DNA of 19,805 bases from an uncultured Bacteroidales bacterium (GTDB lineage Bacteria > Bacteroidota > Bacteroidia > Bacteroidales > Marinilabiliaceae): contig CAKUYZ010000028.1 in NCBI GenBank assembly GCA_934717675.1, positions 1-19,805 of the forward strand, given 5' to 3'. Below are positions 8,301 through 13,868 of the stretch, piece after piece (position 1 is the stretch's first letter; every line of letters begins with the position of its first letter). Made by a program: the position numbers and the translations under genes. The notes beneath the pieces were generated by a model that was given only the letters and a program-made list of their open reading frames with translations, did no database searches and had not been told where the DNA came from.

Positions 8301-8779
8301 AGCTTGATATTGAGGATGGCGTGAAAGGGCTTTTGCTTCGGACCGACAAAGACCGCCTGCGCCAAATCATAATCAACCTGACTTACAATGCGTTCAAGTT
8401 CACCTCATCTGGCAGCGTGAAGATCTCGGCCCGCAGGGTGGACGCCCGCGCCTTGACCACGCTGCTGAACGCTAGCGGGCGCGCCCCGGCGCCCGACGCC
8501 CCGGCGGGATTCCTGCTTATGTGCGTGGCAGACACGGGCATAGGAATTCCGAAAGACAAGACTGAAGTTATTTTTGAGCCGTTCCGTCGGCTTACCACCA
8601 ATAAGGCTAAATATGCGGGCTTGGGCTTGGGGCTCAACATTGTCCGCAACCTCACTCGGCTGCTTGGCGGCGACGTGTGGGTGCGCTCGGAGCTAGGGCG
8701 CGGCTCGCAATTTTATTTCTATCTGCCTTTTGGGCTAACGAAAGGAAATGAGCATAAAGAAGAGCATCACGGGCTTTAA
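5375..8779 (+). CDS. Propeller-type sensor histidine kinase (Reg_prop, Y_Y_Y, HisKA, HATPase)
   Basis: A 1134-residue membrane sensor kinase. After a signal peptide (about 1-22), a long periplasmic region (about 25-690) holds propeller repeats such as DGYVWVATTNGLARYDG and GDVWVATDAGI. A Y_Y_Y-like domain (about 700-775) follows, then one transmembrane helix (about 782-801) and a cytoplasmic coiled coil (about 820-880). The DHp H-box is NLGHEVRTPMN with phospho-acceptor H886. The ATPase domain has an N-box (N1001 and N1005), a G1 box DTGIGIP (D1053), FEPFRR and a GLGLGLNI G2 box, so it looks catalytically complete. It ends right after the ATPase domain and lacks the receiver and AraC-type HTH of Bacteroides hybrid two-component systems. 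It therefore needs a separate response regulator, and none is adjacent. It overlaps the Nudix gene by four bases and the methyltransferase gene by 32. The ligand is unknown. Confidence 0.93.
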   Translation: MRGLRLILATFFFLCVACVATAQVRRALHFLQSEQPAFSVVSEAMPSAQCRSLLQDHDGYVWVATTNGLARYDGLDVSSFGMAPDGVARFDRSIMTMVEDSVEHCIWAVLENSQRMLRLDLRTFETSLLSYSVDEGDNAPLYKRVFFSIGVLTDTTLIGRTMQGYYTVNKRSGHVRKITDCRAGHNTPNTAFISMAGRTLNVGNGRIYEIGSPGTDGLPSVSPFPLAGELGGCVFVKDARPVSDSVLLVSALYKSTYFNLLLYNVFTGETEVLGQCHSAPHGMCLADDGLWVTTFRGLVFFRKADGRKFVYNTGNSTLHDNDLACIMKVRDQPIFFIGTSDGLVALNYYASKFLHTDMRRFSPSRDSQVWSLAKDCRGGHWVGCTDGLFFKPADRVYFSKIELGDESDGKPRWVLGVVESSEGDCVVAVTSRAVYSVDLGGREARCVVSHWPGLFKSVQAMPGGRALLVADHEVVMLDIHTGAVLRTFPAPQGDNLRCGYTDDFKTMWVACSSGMLRRLNLATGQMADEAKVDGDNGGVSSLRHNTQNGVDELWIVTTRGGLLYKNPGHNGLARIEVSKLLDSVVRSVEVDNRGDVWVATDAGIVSIAGSAVQEFSAGKFDICHKFLSRSSGRGPEGEILFGGRNDFVEFWPDLFDANATFPAPKLSSYVLANSVSADYDVLAGHDNLYGGGEINVPAGIRSVMFKFRSLNYDRPSDNRMEWRLDGETAWRATEAGGNVLLSNLSEGRHTLMLRTLDDNGAPMAQSSKFYVRKEVFFFETRIFAVTVALGIVALVVAFIVWKNHQSWKIRKKMSMEISTMSDMLLVANNEMRSNQSVIKRQNEELAQANATLEKKVAERTQELEVAKQKAEESSQLKSTFLANLGHEVRTPMNAIVGFAKLLQADDCPDEERTEFAHLILESSNSMLSLMGALLDTSRIERGVMEVSFADVDVYREISDTWHILSVEKKNPNVKFELDIEDGVKGLLLRTDKDRLRQIIINLTYNAFKFTSSGSVKISARRVDARALTTLLNASGRAPAPDAPAGFLLMCVADTGIGIPKDKTEVIFEPFRRLTTNKAKYAGLGLGLNIVRNLTRLLGGDVWVRSELGRGSQFYFYLPFGLTKGNEHKEEHHGL

Positions 8780-9587
8780 GAGAGGGGCTGCTCGGCGCGC
8801 TGCGCATCAGGCCAATATGCGCATCCGCCACTTCATCTGCGCCCGTTATTGGCGCGGCCACAGTGTGCATAGCCCGTTTGTCTATCACATTGTGCGCCAC
8901 GTCATTTCGGGCAGGCATCATGACTCTGGGCTCACAGACGCGGTGAGCCGCTATCGCAGTGACCTTTTGGCGGACGGCTCGCAACTGCTTGTGGGCAGCA
9001 TAGGGGCAGTGAGCCGTGAGCCACGGTTGCGGCGCGTGTGCGACATTGCCCGCCAGACGGCCACGTCTGACAAGTATGGTCGCCTTCTGGCGCGTCTGGC
9101 GCAAGAGATGCGCCCTGACGGGATTTTGGAGCTTGGCACGTCGATGGGCGTCAGCACGGCATATATGGCCGTGGCTTGCCCTGCCGCATGCGTGTTGACT
9201 TTGGAGGGGCTTGACGCCGTAGCCTGCGCCGCGCGCCGACATCTTGAGGCGGCAGGCCTGACGGGAGTGACAGTGATGAGCGGCGACATTGACGAGCGGT
9301 TGCCAGAGGCCCTTGACGCTCTGCCTGATGGCAAGGTGGAGATGGCCTTCATCGACGCCAACCATAGCCGAGAGGCCACATTGCGATATTTTGAGGCCTT
9401 GGCGCGTCGGCGGGCAGATAAGTGCCTGCTGGTGTTTGACGACATTTATTGGTCCGCCGGAATGACGGAGGCTTGGCGCGCCATTGTGGCAGATGGCCGT
9501 GTCATGACCACCATAGAGTTGCCGCGCATGGGGTTGGCTTTTTTTCGCCCCGGTTGCCAAAAGGAGCATTACGTGGTCAGGTGGTGA
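8748..9587 (+). CDS. Class I SAM-dependent methyltransferase (O-methyltransferase-like)
   Basis: A 279-residue protein with a Rossmann-type methyltransferase core. Motif I is LELGTSMGVST (127-137). VLTLEGLD (acidic end of strand 2), VEMAFIDANHS and LLVFDDIYWSAGM follow the order seen in Bacteroidetes catechol-O-methyltransferase-like proteins. The N-terminus carries GHSVHSPFVYHIV, a conserved feature of that uncharacterised group. The start at 8748 overlaps the kinase gene by 32 bases and has a purine-rich AAAGGAA just upstream; Met24 at 8817 is an alternative that leaves the HSPFVY motif intact. The substrate is unknown. It is the last gene of the stress-protein/Nudix/kinase operon and converges with the YD-like gene, with 13 bases between stop codons. 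Confidence 0.82.
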   Translation: MSIKKSITGFKRGAARRAAHQANMRIRHFICARYWRGHSVHSPFVYHIVRHVISGRHHDSGLTDAVSRYRSDLLADGSQLLVGSIGAVSREPRLRRVCDIARQTATSDKYGRLLARLAQEMRPDGILELGTSMGVSTAYMAVACPAACVLTLEGLDAVACAARRHLEAAGLTGVTVMSGDIDERLPEALDALPDGKVEMAFIDANHSREATLRYFEALARRRADKCLLVFDDIYWSAGMTEAWRAIVADGRVMTTIELPRMGLAFFRPGCQKEHYVVRW

Positions 9588-9600
9588 GCCTGGCGCGCCC

Positions 9601-10380
9601 CTATTCCTCCAAATATTCTATTGTTCTCTCTGTGACCTCCGTGGCCACGCCGTCGGCATACGTCACGCGCCTGGTCCAGTTGCCGTGGCTGTCAACGGTG
9701 TGCTCATATGTCATAGTGGCCTTGTGGCCGAAAGAGGCGGAGTATGTGCCACGGGCCGGCAGCCCGTCATAACCTAAGCTGAGCTTCAACTCGCTGTGAG
9801 ACAGCCCGTCTTTTTTTGATATGCCAATGAGGCGCAAGTTGGCGTCGTAGGTATATGTCGTCACCACTTTCTCCCCGTCTTTAAACAGTTCTGCCGTTTG
9901 CGTCCATGTGGGCATGACGCTCACCTCGGTGGTGCTTATGGTCACCGCGGCCGCGTCGGTGAAGCGCATGCGGGCCAAGAATCCGTCCGCCGTGTAGGCG
10001 TAGAGCGTCTGGAGTGTGCGCTCGCCCGTGGCGGAATATGTCGTGGAGACCCTTTTCTCCCCGCTGTCGGTATATTGGAATATTGTCTTAGTGTCTGGTT
10101 GTCCATCCGCGTCAAAAGTCTGCCGAGTGCGAATGTTGCCGTCGGGGCCGTAAGTGTCTGCCGTGCAGACGGTCTGCTGCGCCTTCACCACAGTGTGGCG
10201 GGAGTAGTCTACGCTCCATGTGATGGACTTGACGCTCGTCACGCCACCCGCCAGCTGAGCCGTCATGAGGTCCGTCGCCCCCTCGGGGTTCACGCCCGCG
10301 GGTTGCGCCAAGGCTGTGTCGCAGAGAGAAGCGGCGGCCATGAGCATTGTCAGCAACTTGGTCATTGTCATTGCGTTCAT
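9601..10380 (-). CDS. Exported YD/RHS-like repeat protein of unknown function
   Basis: A 259-residue protein with a signal peptide (about 1-26, ending TALAQ). The mature part has repeated short beta-hairpin units rich in Tyr, Thr, Gly and Asp, such as YGPDGNIRTRQTFDADGQ, YAYTADGFLARM and YTYDANLRLIGISKKDG. These resemble YD (RHS-type) or MORN-like repeats found in many exported Bacteroidetes proteins. I recognise no catalytic motif, lipobox or membrane anchor, so it should be periplasmic or secreted. Its ATG overlaps the stop of the upstream MORN-repeat gene (ATGA), so the two are probably co-translated. It is far too small to be a full RHS toxin. Function unknown. Confidence 0.7.
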   Translation of the reverse strand: MNAMTMTKLLTMLMAAASLCDTALAQPAGVNPEGATDLMTAQLAGGVTSVKSITWSVDYSRHTVVKAQQTVCTADTYGPDGNIRTRQTFDADGQPDTKTIFQYTDSGEKRVSTTYSATGERTLQTLYAYTADGFLARMRFTDAAAVTISTTEVSVMPTWTQTAELFKDGEKVVTTYTYDANLRLIGISKKDGLSHSELKLSLGYDGLPARGTYSASFGHKATMTYEHTVDSHGNWTRRVTYADGVATEVTERTIEYLEE

Positions 10381-11315
10381 TGTCCCAGTTCTTTAAAAGG
10401 CACGTAGTCCTCGGGGTGGTTCATATAGTTCTGCGGGTCGTCAAACTTGCCTTTCTGATTCTCGAAGAAAGACAGCACGGCGTCTTGCAAAGAGTCTGCC
10501 TCCGCCTTGTTGACCACGAGTCCGTGCTTGTCATACACAATGTCTCCCTCCACGCCTCCGGCTTCGGGGTGCCTGACGTGCCACCGGCCCACCTGCACGC
10601 CGTTGGCATATTGCCCCTCTTCCGTCACTTTGCCGTCTGCGCCCCACGTGCGGTATTTGCCGTCCAGCTCATCGGCGCGGTAGTTGGCCTCCGTCCGTTT
10701 GGCGCCCGATGGGAAGTAACGCACAAACGGGCCCTCGCGCAGGCTGTCCACCCACGTGGTGAGGGAGAAGAGCCGCCCGTCATCATAAAGCAGGCTTTGC
10801 TGGCCGTGGAGCTTCCCGTGCGAGTAGTTTGAGACCTCTAGCGGCCTGCCGTCCTCGTTGCAGATGACCCAGCGGCCCTCGCGCTTGCCGCGCACATATT
10901 GCCCAAGGCTCTCGCGTTTGCCCGTAGACTCGTGAAAGGTCTCCACGCGGCACGTGTCCGAGTCGGTGTCGTAGGTCATCAAGACAGAGAGGTGGCCATT
11001 GGGGTAGAACCTCTTGACCTTGCCTACGGGCTTGCCGTCGCGAAACGTGGCCACGTAGCGATACCGCCCGTTGGGATATTTCTTGGCCCATTCGCCTTGG
11101 CGCAGGCCTTTGGCGTCCACCTTGTTTGGCTTGTCGGGCAGCTTTACGGCCTGTTTGGAGGCTGCGGGTTCCTTCCGCCGCGCGCCTTTTTGTGCGTCGG
11201 GGGGGGCGAAGTTGCCCATGAAATCTTGAGCCTCGGCCGCCCCGACGGCCATCACGAGCGCGATGGCGGCAGAGGCCGCATGGCGCAGCAGAGTCTTAAC
11301 CTCAAAGCTTCTCAT
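10377..11315 (-). CDS. Exported MORN-repeat variant protein (YwqK-like)
   Basis: Starting at ATG 11315, this is a 312-residue protein with a signal peptide (RSFEVKTLLRHAASAAIALV to AEAQ). A Lys/Ala-rich linker follows, then five to seven MORN_2-type units, including GLRQGEWAKKYPNGRYRYVA, GKPVGKVKRFYPNGH, GKLHGQQSLLYDDGR, REGPFVRYFPSGAKR and GKYRTWGADGKVTEEGQY. Such repeats often mark proteins labelled as YwqK-family antitoxins, but here the export signal makes an antitoxin role unlikely. The C-terminal 50 residues have no repeats. An upstream in-frame ATG at 11333 adds six residues. A TATATTTG promoter element lies between the two ATGs, so the 11315 start is preferred and the mRNA may be nearly leaderless. 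It overlaps the downstream YD-like gene by four bases. Confidence 0.8.
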   Translation of the reverse strand: MRSFEVKTLLRHAASAAIALVMAVGAAEAQDFMGNFAPPDAQKGARRKEPAASKQAVKLPDKPNKVDAKGLRQGEWAKKYPNGRYRYVATFRDGKPVGKVKRFYPNGHLSVLMTYDTDSDTCRVETFHESTGKRESLGQYVRGKREGRWVICNEDGRPLEVSNYSHGKLHGQQSLLYDDGRLFSLTTWVDSLREGPFVRYFPSGAKRTEANYRADELDGKYRTWGADGKVTEEGQYANGVQVGRWHVRHPEAGGVEGDIVYDKHGLVVNKAEADSLQDAVLSFFENQKGKFDDPQNYMNHPEDYVPFKELGQ

Positions 11316-11320
11316 GCCGA

Positions 11321-11328
11321 CAAATATA
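11321..11328 (-). promoter_or_regulatory. -7 promoter element (TATATTTG) for the MORN/YD operon
   Basis: On the minus strand TATATTTG matches TAnnTTTG exactly and ends only five bases before the ATG at 11315. If used, the transcript would start at or next to that codon. It faces the divergent -7 element at 11351-11358, with 22 bases between them. Confidence 0.5.
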
Positions 11329-11350
11329 GCCATTTAGCGAGAAAAGTGTG

Positions 11351-11358
11351 TATATTTG
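11351..11358 (+). promoter_or_regulatory. -7 promoter element (TATATTTG) for the SPOR/PurF-like operon
   Basis: TATATTTG matches the Bacteroidetes -7 consensus and lies 25 bases upstream of the ATG at 11384. It is followed by a purine-rich AGAGAGAGG just before the start codon. Its -33 region would fall on or next to the -7 element of the divergent promoter. Confidence 0.6.
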
Positions 11359-11383
11359 CGGGCGTCAATCCCAAAGAGAGAGG

Positions 11384-11824
11384 ATGAAACTCGCAAAAGC
11401 AACAGGCGCGGCCGCGGCACTATGCGCGGTCGTGGCAATGTGCCTCCCCACAAATACGGCCTCGGCGCAAAGCTCCGGCACGCTCAAGGTGGACTTTATG
11501 ACCCAGTCTCTGGACTCGCTCATAATCCACAGTGAGCGCAGCAATTACAATCAGACGCAGCTTGACGGCTTCCGCATTCAGATATACTCCGGCTCCGGCA
11601 TCAAGTCAAAAGATGAGGCCACAGCGGCGCAGTCTCGCTTCATGAGGCTCTTTCCAGAACAAAAGGTATACGTCATATACAACGCCCCGTTTTGGCGCGT
11701 CAGGGTGGGGGACTACCGCTCGCGCTCCGAGGCCATGACGCTCTTGAACACCGTGAAGCAGAGCTTCGGCGGCAGCTACGTTGTGCGGGACAATACCGTG
11801 CGCAAGAAGAACTTCCGACAATAA
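11384..11824 (+). CDS. Exported SPOR-domain protein
   Basis: A 146-residue protein with a signal peptide (about 1-29, ending TASAQ). A SPOR domain (about 62-137) runs from GFRIQIYSGSGIKSKDEA to SYVVRDN and includes the WRVRVGDYRSRSEA core. SPOR domains bind denuded glycan strands of peptidoglycan, often at division sites, so this is probably a periplasmic peptidoglycan-binding protein. No lipobox or transmembrane anchor is seen. ATG at 11384 is preferred over the in-frame ATG at 11348 because it begins a good signal peptide, has purines upstream, and lies downstream of the TATATTTG element, which 11348 overlaps. It is 22 bases upstream of the PurF-like gene and probably shares its transcript, though no functional link is obvious. 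Confidence 0.87.
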   Translation: MKLAKATGAAAALCAVVAMCLPTNTASAQSSGTLKVDFMTQSLDSLIIHSERSNYNQTQLDGFRIQIYSGSGIKSKDEATAAQSRFMRLFPEQKVYVIYNAPFWRVRVGDYRSRSEAMTLLNTVKQSFGGSYVVRDNTVRKKNFRQ

Positions 11825-11846
11825 AAAACAACACAAGCAATAATAG

Positions 11847-13754
11847 ATGAGTGAAGCGATAAAGCACGAGTGCGGCATAGCCCTCGTCCGTCTGCTCAAG
11901 CCACTGGAGTATTATCAGGAGAAGTACGGCACGTGGCAGTATGGCCTCCAGCGACTTTTCCTCCTCATGGAGAAGCAGCACAACCGCGGGCAAGACGGAG
12001 CCGGCGCGGTGGGCCTGAAGCTCGACCAGCCGTCTGGCAAGCAGTACATCTACCGCATCCGCTCTAACGGAGACAACCCCATCCAAGATGTCATCAACGG
12101 CATCAACGAGCCACTCGTAAAGGCGCAAGAACGAGACCCGGAGAACTTCGCCAACGCCGTATGGGTCAAGGACAACCTGCCTTTCGCCGGCGAGGTCTAT
12201 TTGGGGCACCTCCGCTACGGCACCTTCGGTAACAACAGCATCGAATATTGCCACCCCGTGATGCGCGAGAACAACTGGCGCAGTCGCAACCTGGCCTTGG
12301 CCGGCAACTTCAACCTCACCAATGTCGATGAGATTTTCGCTTCGCTCGTAGAGCTTGGCCAGCACCCCAAAGATTTCTCCGACACGGTCACCATCCTCGA
12401 GAACGTGGGCCACTTCATTGATGACGAGGTGCAGCTCCTCTTCCGTCAATACAAGAACGAGGGTCTCTCCAACCGCGAGATATCGGATCGCATAGAGAAG
12501 AGCATAGACATCCGCAAGATCCTGGAGCGGTCTAGCCGCAAATGGGATGGCGGCTACGTCATTGGCGGCATCTTTGGCCACGGCGACGCCTTCGTCACCC
12601 GCGACCCCTGGGGAATCCGCCCCGCATATTATTACTACGACGACGAGATTGTCGTGGTGGCATCCGAGAGGCCGGTCATCCAGACGGCCATCAACGTGCG
12701 TTATTGCCAGGTGCAGGAGCTTCAGCCAGGCCATGCCATCATAATCCGCAAAGACGGCCACGTGAGCGATGAGCTGGTGCGCGTGCCGCAAGAGCGCAAG
12801 TCTTGCTCCTTTGAGCGCATCTACTTCTCCCGCGGCTCAGACCGCGACATATATCATGAGCGCAAGCAGCTCGGCTTCCTCTTGGCTCCTGCGCTGTTGG
12901 AGAAAGTGGGCTATGACATTGACAACACCGTCTTCTCTTACATCCCCAACACCGCCGAGACGGCATATCTCGGCCTTATGGAGGGCGTGAGGGAGCAGAT
13001 CAAGATGCGACAGTGCGAACAGGTGCTGGCCGAGCAGGCCAAAGGCGAGGTGGGCAGGGAGCGTTTCTTGGAGATCATGCGCCACGAGCCGCGCTTCGAG
13101 AAGATTCCCATCAAAGACGTCAAGATGCGAACCTTCATCACCGCCGACTCCGGCCGCGACAACATGGTGGGGCACGTGTATGACGTGACATACGGCATCG
13201 TAAAGAACCTGCAAGACACGCTGGTGGTCATAGACGACTCCATTGTCCGCGGCACCACGCTGAAGCGCAGCATCCTCAGGATTCTGGATCGCCTGCACCC
13301 AAAGAAGGTCATAGTGGTCTCCTCCGCCCCGCAGATACGCTACCCCGACTGCTACGGCATCGACATGGCCAAGCTGGGCGACTTCTGCGCCTTCTCCGCG
13401 GCCATAGAGCTGCTCAAGGAGAGCGGGCGGCAAGAGGTGATAGACAACGTATACAAATGCTGCAAGGAGCAGCAGAACCTGCCCAAGGAAGAGATTGTCA
13501 ACTGCGTGAAAGACATTTACAAGCCATTCTCCGTGGAGGAGGTGTCCGCCAAAATTGCGCAGATGCTCACACCTGATGACATGCACGCCAAGGTTGAGAT
13601 TGTCTTCCAGACTGTGGACAACCTCCACAAGGCCTGCCCCAACGATCGCGGAGACTGGTATTTCACCGGCGACTATCCCACGCCAGGCGGCAACAAAGTG
13701 GTCAACACGGCCTTTATCAACTACATTGAGGGGCGTAATGCCAGGGCGTATTAG
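11847..13754 (+). CDS. Amidophosphoribosyltransferase-like protein (long Bacteroidetes PurF paralogue)
   Basis: A 635-residue protein with an N-terminal class II glutamine amidotransferase domain and a phosphoribosyltransferase domain. PurF uses glutamine and PRPP to make phosphoribosylamine, the first step of purine synthesis. The would-be catalytic Cys is C9 in KHECGIA, after an eight-residue propeptide-like leader. NRGQDGAG and HLRYGTFG (121-128) match the glutaminase site. The usual oxyanion segment HNGNL reads GNFNL here (N154, F155). The PRPP loop VVIDDSIVRGTT (460-471) is intact, followed by APQIRYPDCYGID. The protein is well over 100 residues longer than classical PurF and has a distinctive C-terminus with GDWYFTGDYPTPGG. 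It could be the working PurF or a paralogue with another amine acceptor. A hairpin terminator follows. Confidence 0.88.
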   Translation: MSEAIKHECGIALVRLLKPLEYYQEKYGTWQYGLQRLFLLMEKQHNRGQDGAGAVGLKLDQPSGKQYIYRIRSNGDNPIQDVINGINEPLVKAQERDPENFANAVWVKDNLPFAGEVYLGHLRYGTFGNNSIEYCHPVMRENNWRSRNLALAGNFNLTNVDEIFASLVELGQHPKDFSDTVTILENVGHFIDDEVQLLFRQYKNEGLSNREISDRIEKSIDIRKILERSSRKWDGGYVIGGIFGHGDAFVTRDPWGIRPAYYYYDDEIVVVASERPVIQTAINVRYCQVQELQPGHAIIIRKDGHVSDELVRVPQERKSCSFERIYFSRGSDRDIYHERKQLGFLLAPALLEKVGYDIDNTVFSYIPNTAETAYLGLMEGVREQIKMRQCEQVLAEQAKGEVGRERFLEIMRHEPRFEKIPIKDVKMRTFITADSGRDNMVGHVYDVTYGIVKNLQDTLVVIDDSIVRGTTLKRSILRILDRLHPKKVIVVSSAPQIRYPDCYGIDMAKLGDFCAFSAAIELLKESGRQEVIDNVYKCCKEQQNLPKEEIVNCVKDIYKPFSVEEVSAKIAQMLTPDDMHAKVEIVFQTVDNLHKACPNDRGDWYFTGDYPTPGGNKVVNTAFINYIEGRNARAY

Positions 13755-13784
13755 GGACTTCGTGGCCGCGATATGAGCCATAAT

Positions 13785-13826
13785 GCGGCAGGCGGGGGCG
13801 CACGGCCTTACCCGTCTGCCGCTTTT
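13785..13826 (+). terminator. Rho-independent terminator or attenuator after the PurF-like gene
   Basis: GCGGCAGGCGGG (13785-13796) pairs with CCCGTCTGCCGC (13811-13822) over 12 positions with one G-T wobble. TTTT and, two bases on, TTT follow. It starts 30 bases after the PurF-like stop and ends about 40 bases before the TonB-receptor ATG. No clear -7 element lies between, so partial read-through is possible. Confidence 0.7.
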
Positions 13827-13868
13827 GGTTTCCTTCGCCGCGCTTTGCCATCACAAAGAAACAGGGGG

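Noticed and set aside
8652..9569. Minus-strand open frame of 305 codons across the kinase/methyltransferase junction
   Set aside because: Both sense genes are well supported by domain motifs; the antisense product has none.
9588..9600. Possible bidirectional terminator between the convergent methyltransferase and YD-like genes
   Set aside because: Only 13 bases lie between the stop codons and no hairpin with a T-run is present there; the same holds for the convergent pair at 16239-16251.
10377..11315. Toxin-antitoxin interpretation of the MORN-repeat (YwqK-like) and YD-like pair
   Set aside because: Both proteins have signal peptides and neither has a toxin domain; the antitoxin label for YwqK-like proteins is weakly founded.
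11700..12791. Long minus-strand open frame (363 codons) inside the PurF-like gene
   Set aside because: Antisense shadow of a strongly supported gene in GC-rich DNA; its translation shows no recognisable domain.
12837..13781. Minus-strand open frame of 314 codons in the second half of the PurF-like gene
   Set aside because: It is antisense to the conserved PRPP-loop region; codon shadowing explains its length.
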